Assembly: GCF_028280385.1 (NCBI RefSeq)
Contig: NZ_JANQLX010000009.1
Coordinates: 124,001-188,000, forward strand
DNA: 64,000 bases
Source: Allomuricauda sp.
GTDB lineage: Bacteria > Bacteroidota > Bacteroidia > Flavobacteriales > Flavobacteriaceae
Reading direction: 5' to 3'
The notes under the pieces are model-generated. The model was not told the DNA's origin and ran no database searches. It saw only the letters and a program-made list of their open reading frames with translations. Positions 7,860 through 16,329 of the stretch are shown piece by piece; position 1 is the first letter of the stretch, and each line of letters starts with the position of its first letter. The position numbers and the translations under genes were made by a program.

Positions 7860-8326
7860 TATTCCGTGGACATTTGGCCTTTATATTCGGCCCTGACCTT
7901 TTTGCCCCATGCTATGATCTTTTCCTTTTCTTCAGAAGTTAAATCCCCGTGTATCCAGGTATAAGAACCTTCCGGCATTTTACCTTCCTCCACTTCTTCC
8001 ACAAACTCTTCCATTTTGTGTTCCTTTTTTTCAAGATCGTAGGCATTCCACTCGGATACATTGAAATGTTCCTTCCCTTCTTCAATATGTCCATCAATCC
8101 AATACGAAATCGGGGCCACTTCCGCATACCACGGGTAGACGGTGTTATTGCTATGGCAATCATAACATTTGCTCTCCAAAATGGCCACAATTTCTGAATT
8201 GGGCTTGGTCTCGTTTTCAAAAAGTGCGGCTACAGCATCCTCCGAAATGTTCTTTTCAGGTCTGAAAAACTGCAATATTACAAGTACGATCAATAGGGCA
8301 ACGAGTATTTTCTTTACAATTTTCAT
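7859..8326 (-). CDS. Membrane-anchored haem-binding domain protein (Haem_bd, c-type CxxCH)
   Basis: A 155-residue protein from the ATG at 8326; an upstream TTG (8332) is less likely. It has an N-terminal anchor (VKKILVALLIVLVILQFF) and then a periplasmic domain with CYDCHSN, the CxxCH c-type haem site, followed by NTVYPWYAEVAPISYWI and a C-terminal MPEGSYTWIHGDLTSEEKEKI. This is the arrangement of the Bacteroidota Haem_bd (cytochrome c-like) domain. It is fifth of six genes in the operon led by the DUF4856 gene and may move electrons during metal reduction or handle haem; that role is inferred. Confidence 0.85.
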   Translation of the reverse strand: MKIVKKILVALLIVLVILQFFRPEKNISEDAVAALFENETKPNSEIVAILESKCYDCHSNNTVYPWYAEVAPISYWIDGHIEEGKEHFNVSEWNAYDLEKKEHKMEEFVEEVEEGKMPEGSYTWIHGDLTSEEKEKIIAWGKKVRAEYKGQMSTE

Positions 8327-8343
8327 GGTCAATATATTGTTTA

Positions 8344-10815
8344 TTATAGTTTGATCTCTAGGGTGGTATAGAACGTACGAGGTTCCGCCGGAATAATGCC
8401 TGGTCCGGGATAGCCCGTAGCCCTTCTGGTAAAATAGCTATTGTCCAACAGGTTGTTTATACCTGCTTCCAATTTAAACTTTTTATAGGTATAAGACAGG
8501 GAAAAATCCAAAATATCATAGCTTGGAATAGACCCTTCGATACCGCGTTGATTATCATTTATATCTTGTGGGGCATTTGTGGCATCCGTGAACTGTTCAG
8601 ACAAATAGGTATATTGAATGTTCCCCAAAAAATTGCCATAGCCAAAGCCCAAACCTGTTTTAAGATTTACCTTGGGAATAAATTCCACCTGATTTCCCTC
8701 AACATTGTTTTGTTGGGATTCGGTGTATTCAGAATTAGTGAGGGCGAGGTTTACAAAGTAATTGAGTTTTGCCTTTTCCAAGGAGGGAAAAATCAAGCTT
8801 TTCAAGTTCAAATCGGCAAAGGTCTCAAGACCGTACATAAAGGCGGTTCCTATGTTTCCCCTAAACCTCACAAGCCTTCCGGTTTCCACAACTTCGCCAG
8901 CGGCATTGACCCTGGTTTCATTTCGAAGTACCTCTCCCAGCCTATCATCATACAACAATCCAAAGGCACTGACATCATAATTCAATAGCTCTCCGATATG
9001 TCCCCTAGCTCCAATATCTGCTGTAAAACCATCCTCATCCGAAATGTTTTCATCAACTTGGAAAGAGGGGTTTACCACCCTGATGTCATTGAAGGTAACG
9101 GACCGATAGTTTTGTGAAAAGTTGGCGTACAGTTCTGTTGCCGGAGCAGCCTTGTACGATGCTCCGAGGCCCAATAGGAAAAACCCTCTTTCAAATCTTC
9201 GGTTATCCGGGATTTCCTCGTTTAAGAGTGGGTTGCCCGCCAAGTCCAATACAATATTTCTAAATGAACCTTCCCCCTCAGTTTTTATGTATTCCAACCG
9301 AAATCCGGGCGTTAAGGAAAACTTGTTGGAGATGTTCCATATGTTCTCACCAAAAAAAGCAAGGTTCAAATTGGGAAATTCAAATTGTGACTGCCTTTCA
9401 TAATTTGGGAATTCGTTATTGGCAAACTCAAACTCAGGAGCGCTGGTAATACTTCCCGGTCCCTGGCGCTGTTCATTGGACGATTGATAATATTTTGAGC
9501 CCAAAAGCAAAACGGCATCCTTATCCGAGAGTTTATACCTGGTCAGCAATCTGGCTTCGGCTCCCCAATTGTTAAAGTTGTCCTGTAACAATTCCCTGGG
9601 CTCATTGGGGTCGTCCTGTTGCGAAACCCGATTGGTTCTAAATCCAAGGGCATTTCTTGTGGCATCCAAGGTGAACAGATTTAGACTGAATTCCGTTTTG
9701 GCGGAAAATCGATGGTCCAATCGAAGGGAAAACAATTTCCAATCCACATTAAACCAATTTCTGTCCCTATTGCTAAAAGTAGGGTCCGCTAAAAACTGTG
9801 AATCCGTGAGACCGCCGGGCTGCTTTGTCAAGTAATTGAAAAAGGTGGTTTCCAAGGTCAGTTTGGTCTTTTCTGAAAATTCCCACCCAAAATGTCCAAA
9901 GTAGTTTCTACTGTTGAAGTTGGTGTTGGGCCTGAAACCATTTCCTTCCTTGTAATTGAAGTAGGTATAATAACTAAAATTGCCAAGGGTTCCACTCAGA
10001 CTGTTGAAGCTGGTAAACAAATCAAAGGAACCCACGGTCTGTCTTGAAACCAATTCCACCTCCCTATCCGGATTTGGTTTTTTAAACTTAAAATTGACCA
10101 GTCCACCAAACTGGGGGCCATATTGCAAGGATGCAGCGCCCCGTACCACTTGAATTTCGCTCAAGGCTTCGGCAGGTGGGGTATAATAACTTTCCGGGTA
10201 ACCCAGGGCATCCGCACTGATATCGTAACCATTTTGCCTCACATTAAAGTTCGCGGTCCGGTTGGGATCCAGCCCCCTTCCCCCAATGTTTAATTGCAGA
10301 CCTGCATCCCCATTCTCGTAAATATTCAGGCCAACCACCTGTCCGTAAATTTGTCTGGCATTGTTGGCTGCAAGATTTCCTGTCAAATTTTCAACCAGCA
10401 CAACTTCACTCTTCTTCCCGGCATAGATAGCGGTACCTTCTACCTTTTTGAGTTGCTGAAGGGCAAAGATTTTTTCTCTTTCCTTGGTCAGTACCACTTC
10501 CGTCAATTGCTCACCCAAAGACTGCAATTGAACATTGATTGACGTATCAGCACTAATGGTTATGGATTGTTCATTGACGCGGTAGCCAAATGCAAACACC
10601 ACCATCTTGTAAGTGCCTGATGGGATATCGGTAAAATAAAAATTCCCTTCTTCCGTGGAGTTTTGCAATTGCTGTAGCTCTTCGAGATATACTTCAGCGG
10701 TGGTAACGGGACCATTTTCCATATCCATTACTTTGCCCGTTAACTGATGTTGCCCCCAAGATGCGGAAGCCAGCAGCATAAAAAATGCCACGTACTTAAA
10801 TTCCTTTAATCTCAT
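8344..10815 (-). CDS. TonB-dependent outer-membrane receptor (FecA-like)
   Basis: An 823-residue receptor. A signal peptide ends near SWGQ (residue 21). A CarboxypepD_reg domain follows (about 23-100), then a plug with NARQIYGQVVGLNIYENG, LNIGGRGLDPNRT and EALSEIQVVRGAASLQYGPQFGG, and a C-terminal 22-strand barrel ending in FYTTLEIKL. The plug resembles iron(III)-citrate/siderophore receptors. It imports a scarce ligand across the outer membrane using TonB energy. Its start overlaps the HTTM gene by 20 bp, and the operon is preceded by iron-box-like sites, so a ferric ligand is the best guess. No SusD partner is present, which argues against glycan uptake. Confidence 0.93.
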   Translation of the reverse strand: MRLKEFKYVAFFMLLASASWGQHQLTGKVMDMENGPVTTAEVYLEELQQLQNSTEEGNFYFTDIPSGTYKMVVFAFGYRVNEQSITISADTSINVQLQSLGEQLTEVVLTKEREKIFALQQLKKVEGTAIYAGKKSEVVLVENLTGNLAANNARQIYGQVVGLNIYENGDAGLQLNIGGRGLDPNRTANFNVRQNGYDISADALGYPESYYTPPAEALSEIQVVRGAASLQYGPQFGGLVNFKFKKPNPDREVELVSRQTVGSFDLFTSFNSLSGTLGNFSYYTYFNYKEGNGFRPNTNFNSRNYFGHFGWEFSEKTKLTLETTFFNYLTKQPGGLTDSQFLADPTFSNRDRNWFNVDWKLFSLRLDHRFSAKTEFSLNLFTLDATRNALGFRTNRVSQQDDPNEPRELLQDNFNNWGAEARLLTRYKLSDKDAVLLLGSKYYQSSNEQRQGPGSITSAPEFEFANNEFPNYERQSQFEFPNLNLAFFGENIWNISNKFSLTPGFRLEYIKTEGEGSFRNIVLDLAGNPLLNEEIPDNRRFERGFFLLGLGASYKAAPATELYANFSQNYRSVTFNDIRVVNPSFQVDENISDEDGFTADIGARGHIGELLNYDVSAFGLLYDDRLGEVLRNETRVNAAGEVVETGRLVRFRGNIGTAFMYGLETFADLNLKSLIFPSLEKAKLNYFVNLALTNSEYTESQQNNVEGNQVEFIPKVNLKTGLGFGYGNFLGNIQYTYLSEQFTDATNAPQDINDNQRGIEGSIPSYDILDFSLSYTYKKFKLEAGINNLLDNSYFTRRATGYPGPGIIPAEPRTFYTTLEIKL

Positions 10816-12163
10816 CCTTAAATGGTAATATCCATGTTTTATGCCTCAATGATTCCCGCTCTTGCGCCAGATCTACTCCCGGGTCAATGTAGGGTTGGCT
10901 CAGTCTTCCGTTCAGTGCCACGTAACACTCAACATAGACTCCGATGTTTTTATGTCCGTCCTTTTCAAAATGATCTTTTAGAAAATGCGCGTATTCCAGA
11001 ATAAAATCGGGCTGAAAGGACATCTGTTTTTCCTGAAAAGGGGTTAGAAAATCGGTATTGTCAACATAAAATCTTTTACCGCTTTCCTTATCCACAATTT
11101 TAAATTGTGCGTACCCCGATTTTTCCATCAACATTACACGCCAAGAAAAGCGATAGCCTTCTTCAGTCCAAAACAGTTCTCCCGGATAAAGCAAATAGCG
11201 CCAGGGAAACAGGATTTGGAAGGCAAAGAACAACACAACAACCCATTTTTGTGGGGGGAAGGCCCAGTTGTGTTCGCTTGGCATGGTATTGCCATTGTCA
11301 AACCTGGCTTTGTTGATTTTCAAGAATTTTGACAGGACTTCCAAAATCTTATGGTGGACTTTTGAATCAAAGAATATCAAAGCCGATACGATCATGATAT
11401 ACGGGAACATCCCAATTGAAAACAACACCCGGGTAACGATATGGAAAAACAATACCAAAAAAAATCCGAAATACCGGGTTCTGGACCATAACAACAGAAA
11501 TGGGATGGTTAAATCGTAGACGGCTCCTCCCCAACTAAATGCATAATGCACCCATTCCTTCCCCATTAAACCACCTATGAGGGGAATATCAAACTTGGAA
11601 GGAAGCCAGATTTTCAAGGGCATGGCATCAATAAGCCAATCGGAGTTCAACTTGGCCAGACCTGCATAGATGTATACAATGGCCAGCATCAATTTTACAC
11701 TATCCAAAGTCCACTTGGGGATATACTGACAGGAAATATCTTCCTTATTTTTCGCATCCAACGAAAAGTAAGCGTTGGCTGGAAGAAATATCATTAAAAA
11801 CGATAGGGCACTAATAAAATAGTAGTGGTTGAGATACGTGGTCTTATCCATCAATTCGATGTAGGTAAAGGAAAGAAAGAAAAGAACAACGGAAATACGG
11901 TATTTATACCCCAATGCAATGCCTATGGATGCGAGCGCACAAATAATGAAGAGGATGTAGGTAAAATTGCCTAGCGGCCTTACCCATTCAAATCCGTAGT
12001 ACGAAAAATGAAATTGGGGTTCCAGGTATAACTTTTCTATCCAACCATAGGCCCAGAACCTAATGATACTGGCCAACATCATTATACCAAAAAAAATACG
12101 AAAGACCGCTAATGGGGCGGCCTCGCAATTTGTTGACAAGTATGTGCGCAGCCTTGAGCTCAT
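10796..12163 (-). CDS. HTTM-domain membrane protein, vitamin K-dependent gamma-carboxylase-like
   Basis: A 455-residue protein with about eight membrane segments in the first 280 residues and a soluble C-terminal region. Motifs shared with the vitamin K-dependent gamma-glutamyl carboxylase fold are LMDKTTYLNHYYF (106-116), YAGLAKLNSDWL (K171), WGGAVYDL (211-218) and HIVTRVLFSIGMF (241-253). From memory of the human enzyme, K171 aligns with the catalytic base K218 and H113 with H160. The family reaction is carboxylation or epoxidation driven by a quinol; activity here is unproven. Its start directly abuts the imelysin stop, and its end overlaps the TonB receptor, so it belongs firmly to this operon. 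Confidence 0.85.
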   Translation of the reverse strand: MSSRLRTYLSTNCEAAPLAVFRIFFGIMMLASIIRFWAYGWIEKLYLEPQFHFSYYGFEWVRPLGNFTYILFIICALASIGIALGYKYRISVVLFFLSFTYIELMDKTTYLNHYYFISALSFLMIFLPANAYFSLDAKNKEDISCQYIPKWTLDSVKLMLAIVYIYAGLAKLNSDWLIDAMPLKIWLPSKFDIPLIGGLMGKEWVHYAFSWGGAVYDLTIPFLLLWSRTRYFGFFLVLFFHIVTRVLFSIGMFPYIMIVSALIFFDSKVHHKILEVLSKFLKINKARFDNGNTMPSEHNWAFPPQKWVVVLFFAFQILFPWRYLLYPGELFWTEEGYRFSWRVMLMEKSGYAQFKIVDKESGKRFYVDNTDFLTPFQEKQMSFQPDFILEYAHFLKDHFEKDGHKNIGVYVECYVALNGRLSQPYIDPGVDLAQERESLRHKTWILPFKDEIKGI

Positions 12164-13315
12164 CTAATCGCCATCGGCATCCACAAAATCTATGCTTATG
12201 CTCATGGCCGATACCATGTCCACCTTAAAAAGAGGTACCAGTCGTTGCACCTCATCATAGGCCAGCAGCATATTGGTAGGCGGGGAGTTGTTCTCTATCT
12301 CCTCCTTGAACGTTCCTAGAGCGTTCACTGCGGTACGCGCATCATCAAATTCGTTGTTGATCAAGGTGACCAAATCCTCTCCATCTTTCAGGGTATTCAA
12401 ATCTTCCAGATATGAAGCCAAACTTTCTCCTACGGTGGTAGAGCCAAAATGCTTGCCATTAAAAAAGTCCTGTACGGCATCCAAACCTGTCAAGAACATG
12501 GTCTTGCTCAATTGGGGACTATAATAGACTTCTATGGTATTTGGCGCAGGGGTTCCCGTAAAAACCCCTAACGGAATTCCCATTTTCCCGGCCCTTAGAA
12601 ATCTCTCGTAATAAAAAATGAAATCGTTGACAAAACGATCTACAGAGGCTGTTGCCGATGAACCATCATTGGCCACAAAAGTATCCCTATATGTGTTTTC
12701 CCATTCAGTGACCACACTATTGGAACGGGTCAGCATGTCATTCAACACCGCTGAAATAAAGTCCATGGTGTTCACTGCATTAGTACCGTTGGTCCAAAGA
12801 TCTACCAAGTCGGTATCGTTGTCTTCAATGCCATTCAAGAGATAATCCAAGGCAGGAAATCCTTTGGAATCCCTGTTGGACGGTAAGCCCAAATCATAGG
12901 TGCCAGTAGTAATGTGCGTATTGATAAGGTCGGTATCGGTTGGATAGGTGTTTATATTCAAACGGAAGCCTGACGATTCGGCCGGACCGATCTCAAACAT
13001 CGATACCGTTTGCCAAGCGGTATACGCCTCCTCCCAGGCCACCCTGAATGCTTGAAGGTTTGCTTCACTCTTGTCCACCGTAAAGGCATCAAATGCCGAA
13101 TTCATTTCTGAAAGCTCCTCCTGAAATGCCTTGTATGAAGGAATGATTATGTTGTCTGCCCAATTGGTCAGCATTGCCCCGCGATCAAAGGTAACGGGCA
13201 TATCATCGTCGGACCCACCCATATCATCATCCGTTCCCGATCCACCAGCTCCGTCTGACGAACATGCCCAAAACAATAGGACCAAGGGAAATACCAAGTA
13301 CCATTTTTTATTCAT
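12164..13315 (-). CDS. Imelysin-like lipoprotein (M75 family)
   Basis: A 383-residue lipoprotein (lipobox LLFWAC, C18) with an Asp/Gly-rich linker to about residue 40, then an imelysin helical bundle (WEEAYTAWQTVSMFEIGPAE, INTYPTDTDLINTHI, GKHFGSTTVGESLASYL). Imelysins are periplasmic or surface proteins tied to iron uptake. The canonical GxHxxE motif reads GFPALD here (152-157), so the putative metal ligands His and Glu are lost or changed. It is the second gene of the operon, after DUF4856, and is followed directly by the HTTM gene with no gap. It may bind a ferric ligand before transport; that is inference. Confidence 0.9.
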   Translation of the reverse strand: MNKKWYLVFPLVLLFWACSSDGAGGSGTDDDMGGSDDDMPVTFDRGAMLTNWADNIIIPSYKAFQEELSEMNSAFDAFTVDKSEANLQAFRVAWEEAYTAWQTVSMFEIGPAESSGFRLNINTYPTDTDLINTHITTGTYDLGLPSNRDSKGFPALDYLLNGIEDNDTDLVDLWTNGTNAVNTMDFISAVLNDMLTRSNSVVTEWENTYRDTFVANDGSSATASVDRFVNDFIFYYERFLRAGKMGIPLGVFTGTPAPNTIEVYYSPQLSKTMFLTGLDAVQDFFNGKHFGSTTVGESLASYLEDLNTLKDGEDLVTLINNEFDDARTAVNALGTFKEEIENNSPPTNMLLAYDEVQRLVPLFKVDMVSAMSISIDFVDADGD

Positions 13316-13361
13316 TGAGGTTATTTTTATTTATTCCAATTAAACAGCGCCCAAAGATAGC

Positions 13362-13400
13362 AAAAGAGGTAGAGCGGCACCAAACCCATCCACCTCTTTT
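13362..13400 (-). terminator. Intercistronic hairpin between DUF4856 and imelysin genes
   Basis: AAAAGAGGT (13362-13370) pairs with ACCTCTTTT (13392-13400) around a 21-base loop. On the leftward transcript the stem ends in U-residues but lacks a long U-tract beyond. It could attenuate transcription or stabilise one message end, changing the ratio of the first gene to the rest of the operon. Confidence 0.4.
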
Positions 13401-13420
13401 TATTTTACCATAAATGCGAA

Positions 13421-14638
13421 CTAACTTCCGGCCTGTGTCACCGTAAAATCGAACTCATCCGCTATTTCATTGGAAATCGCATCAAGGGTGGCGGGTGCTA
13501 CGTCCCACAGTCCATTGTCCCCGTCATCCAATAGGTCTGCCAAGAAAGCGTCCACTTGGGTTTTGGTGAAATAAGGTTCTGAAGAATTTGGTCTGCGGGT
13601 AAACTGCAAACTATATATAAATCCGTACCCTTCCGATAAATCGTGAAACGCACCGCCAAAGTCGGGTGTTGGTTGATCCATGGCATTTTTACCCTGCTGT
13701 AGGTAGTAAACCGCCCTAATTCCAACTATTTTGGAAATCAATTCCCTTATAATTTCCGCTTGCTCGTTCCTTACCGTGTAGTTTTTGGCCACAATGGCCG
13801 CCCTACCCAATTTCAGGGCTTGGAAAATATCTTCAGTTATTCCGGTAAAGTCATCATCACCTTCCACACGACCTATGTATTTGTTCAAGAAGCTATCGTC
13901 TTCCCCTATGGTTGGTCTTGGGTCAGCCAGATCCTGGGAAGTACCAAAGGCATAACCATAGGCTTCATCCCAATCGTGTTCCATATCGGTATAATTTTTT
14001 CCATCCACAAGGGTGCCGCCGTCATTGGCTTCCTCGAATGCGTCCAGCACATCAGCGCTGATATAATTGTTCAACATTTGGTCCACCATAAGTGCCCCGA
14101 TCAAGGATTTATTGAATACTTGGTTCATTTCCAAGCCTTTTGCAGTGATATATCTTGTGGAGGTACCATCAGCAATCTGACCTGCGGTTCCCGCCTCAGC
14201 AGCCGTGTTCCAATTTGGGTATACCTCAGTGACTTGGCTATCAATCCAGTTTTCAAAATCGGCTCTAATAAGCGCTTGGTCCGTTGCGTTACCTGAGAAA
14301 AAATCAAATGATGCGGCCGTTTTACCCTTTACATTCTTATCTGAAGCATTTAAATCGGTATCCGAAAAATCATTTTCGCCTTCGGCATGGGCAAACATGG
14401 CCTTCAATGCTTCTGCCGTTTTAGTTTCATCGGTTAATGCGGAAATGATCTCCTCGGCCATCAAAATACGGGTGGTCTGTCCGCTAAAACTGACCGAGCT
14501 TTCATTATTTCTTTGAAAAGCATAAGTAGTTGGATTGTCGATATTGTTAGTTGGGTCTACATCATCGGAATCATCATTGGAACACGCCACCAAAAGGGAA
14601 ATTGACAGGCTGGATAGGAACAATCTTTTTGAAAGCAT
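13421..14638 (-). CDS. DUF4856 lipoprotein, first gene of the iron-uptake operon
   Basis: A 405-residue lipoprotein (LSISLLVAC, lipidated C19, followed by SNDDSDDVDP). The conserved segments STRYITAKGLEMNQVFNKSLIGALMVDQML and DMEHDWDEAYGYAFG are typical of DUF4856, a family often found next to imelysin and TonB receptor genes in Bacteroidota. It probably sits at the cell surface or the periplasmic face of the outer membrane. The biochemical function is unknown. Two iron-box-like palindromes lie 11-33 and 78-100 bp upstream of its ATG. It is the operon leader. Confidence 0.85.
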   Translation of the reverse strand: MLSKRLFLSSLSISLLVACSNDDSDDVDPTNNIDNPTTYAFQRNNESSVSFSGQTTRILMAEEIISALTDETKTAEALKAMFAHAEGENDFSDTDLNASDKNVKGKTAASFDFFSGNATDQALIRADFENWIDSQVTEVYPNWNTAAEAGTAGQIADGTSTRYITAKGLEMNQVFNKSLIGALMVDQMLNNYISADVLDAFEEANDGGTLVDGKNYTDMEHDWDEAYGYAFGTSQDLADPRPTIGEDDSFLNKYIGRVEGDDDFTGITEDIFQALKLGRAAIVAKNYTVRNEQAEIIRELISKIVGIRAVYYLQQGKNAMDQPTPDFGGAFHDLSEGYGFIYSLQFTRRPNSSEPYFTKTQVDAFLADLLDDGDNGLWDVAPATLDAISNEIADEFDFTVTQAGS

Positions 14639-14648
14639 TTTGTTAAAT

Positions 14649-14671
14649 TAATTTAGATTTAGTTTAAATAG
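14649..14671. promoter_or_regulatory. Iron-box-like palindrome, promoter-proximal copy
   Basis: A variant of the 6942 and 14716 sites: ATTTAGATTTAGTTTAAATA in the core, sharing the ATTTAGA...TTTAAATA arms. It lies 11 bp upstream of the DUF4856 start codon, where a bound repressor would block transcription or initiation. Confidence 0.5.
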
Positions 14672-14715
14672 TAAGAATGGTGCAAATATATCCTGCCGTT
14701 ATAAACCCTCCAAAT

Positions 14716-14738
14716 TAATTTAGACTTATTTTAAATAA
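14716..14738. promoter_or_regulatory. Iron-box-like palindrome, distal copy
   Basis: The core ATTTAGACTTATTTTAAATA is identical to the site upstream of the gene at 6994. It lies 78 bp upstream of the DUF4856 start; the two copies here are centred 67 bp apart. Repetition of the same 20-base text about 7.8 kb apart in two promoters supports a shared regulator. Confidence 0.6.
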
Positions 14739-14783
14739 AATTTAAGAATCGATTTTGGGAATGCTTTCCGGATGTAACACACA

Positions 14784-15647
14784 TCAGTGATATGCAGAAA
14801 AAAGTTCGGTGGCCTTGTTGTAAGCTGCTTCAAAAACCATCCAATTTACACCTGAATCGGCCTTTTCCGTGGTAAAATAAGAGAGCATTTTCTCTGTGGG
14901 CATATTCCCAGTCAACTCGTCCTTGGCCATGGGGCAACCGCCAAAACCTTGAACCGCCCCATCAAAGCGTCTGCACCCCGCCTTGTAAGCAGCATCTACT
15001 TTTTCGTGCCATTTGGATGGCGTGGTATGCAAATGGGCACCAAATTCTATGTGCGGGTATTTGGGAATCAGGTTGGAGAACAAATAATCAATAACCTCGG
15101 GGGTGGAACTTCCAATGGTATCGGATAAAGACAAAATGGACGTACCCATTTCGGCCAACTTCTCGGTCCACTCCCCTACTATTTCCACATCCCAGGGATC
15201 GCCATAGGGATTTCCAAAGCCCATGGAAACGTAGGTGACCACCTGTTTGTCATGCGCGTGGGCAATGTCCAGAATCTCCTTTAGCGTCTCCACAGATTGC
15301 GCTATGGTCTTATGGGTGTTCCGCATTTGAAAATTCTCGGAAATAGAAAAGGGATAGCCCAAATAATCGATGGCTCTGTGCTCACAGGCATTGTTGGCGC
15401 CTCGGGTATTGGCCACAATGGCCAACAATTTGCTTTGGGTTTTGGAGAGGTCCAATTGTGACAGCACCTCAGCTGTATCCACCATTTGCGGAATGGCCTT
15501 GGGTGAAACGAAACTTCCAAAATCCAAGGTGTCAAAGCCGCACCCTAAAAGAGATTGGATATATTTTACCTTCTCCTTTGTTGGGATAAAGGTCTTTATG
15601 CCCTGCATGGCATCCCTGGGACATTCTATGAGTTTAACTTTGGACAT
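14784..15647 (-). CDS. Hydroxymethylglutaryl-CoA lyase-type enzyme
   Basis: A 287-residue TIM-barrel lyase of the HMGL-like family. It has the substrate/catalytic Arg motif ECPRDAMQG (residues 8-16), a metal-binding HLHT in EFGAHLHTTPS and the C-terminal loop QGFGGCPMAKDELTGNMPTE with its cysteine. HMG-CoA lyase cleaves HMG-CoA to acetoacetate and acetyl-CoA in leucine degradation. The family also includes related aldol-type lyases, so the exact substrate is inferred. No other leucine-catabolic gene is adjacent. Confidence 0.85.
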   Translation of the reverse strand: MSKVKLIECPRDAMQGIKTFIPTKEKVKYIQSLLGCGFDTLDFGSFVSPKAIPQMVDTAEVLSQLDLSKTQSKLLAIVANTRGANNACEHRAIDYLGYPFSISENFQMRNTHKTIAQSVETLKEILDIAHAHDKQVVTYVSMGFGNPYGDPWDVEIVGEWTEKLAEMGTSILSLSDTIGSSTPEVIDYLFSNLIPKYPHIEFGAHLHTTPSKWHEKVDAAYKAGCRRFDGAVQGFGGCPMAKDELTGNMPTEKMLSYFTTEKADSGVNWMVFEAAYNKATELFSAYH

Positions 15648-15668
15648 AGGTTGCCTGTAAAATTAGCA

Positions 15669-16328
15669 CTATTTATCCGATAGCAACAGATAAATGGCAA
15701 TCCCCAGAAACACAGTAATCTGCAACCATTTTAAATAAAATCCGGTTCTAGGATTCCTTACAATAAATTTGGAAATACTCCCGGCCAGCAAGGCAATCAA
15801 GCCAAATACAATAAAGGCAGAAAGCATGAACAACAAACCCAAAATATAAAACTGTAATACATTGGAAAGTTCGCTGCTAAAAAGAAATCCGGGAAAAAAG
15901 GCCAAGAAAAAAATGGTAACCTTGGGGTTGAGAACGTTCATGGTAAAACCAGTCCAGAACAATCCTGTGGTTTTCTTTTTGTGATCTGCTGCTTGATCAA
16001 TCACGATAGTGGATGTACTGCGGAATACCTTCACCGCCAAATAAATGAGATACAATGCCCCAAAGAGTTTAATGGCAAAAAAAAGTGTGTCGCTTCTCTT
16101 GATCACTTCTGAAACCCCAAATGCCAGCAAGGTGGTATGCACCAAACAACCACTAACCAGGCCCAAAACGGTGACCAATCCGGCCCTAACCCCTTTGGAA
16201 ATGCTTTGGGTAAGTACAAAAATATTGTCCGGTCCCGGAGAAAGTGCCAACGCCAGGGAGGACAACAGAAATCCAATGAGTAGGGTATAATTGATACTAT
16301 CGGCCAATAAAATGACTATAGTGAACAT
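15669..16328 (-). CDS. LysE/RhtB-family amino-acid exporter
   Basis: A 219-residue inner-membrane protein with about six hydrophobic segments. The hallmark first loop reads ALALSPGPDNIFVLTQSISKG (SPGPD, family signature), followed by RAGLVTVLGLVSGCLVHT. Family members export amino acids or homoserine-lactone-like compounds by proton exchange; the substrate cannot be told from sequence. Its ATG lies one base after the pyrD stop, so the two genes are cotranscribed, with no obvious functional link. Confidence 0.9.
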   Translation of the reverse strand: MFTIVILLADSINYTLLIGFLLSSLALALSPGPDNIFVLTQSISKGVRAGLVTVLGLVSGCLVHTTLLAFGVSEVIKRSDTLFFAIKLFGALYLIYLAVKVFRSTSTIVIDQAADHKKKTTGLFWTGFTMNVLNPKVTIFFLAFFPGFLFSSELSNVLQFYILGLLFMLSAFIVFGLIALLAGSISKFIVRNPRTGFYLKWLQITVFLGIAIYLLLSDK

Positions 16329-16329
16329 T

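Noticed and set aside
8344-10815. SusC-type glycan receptor
   Set aside because: No SusD gene or glycan enzymes are adjacent, and the plug and operon resemble ferric-ligand systems.
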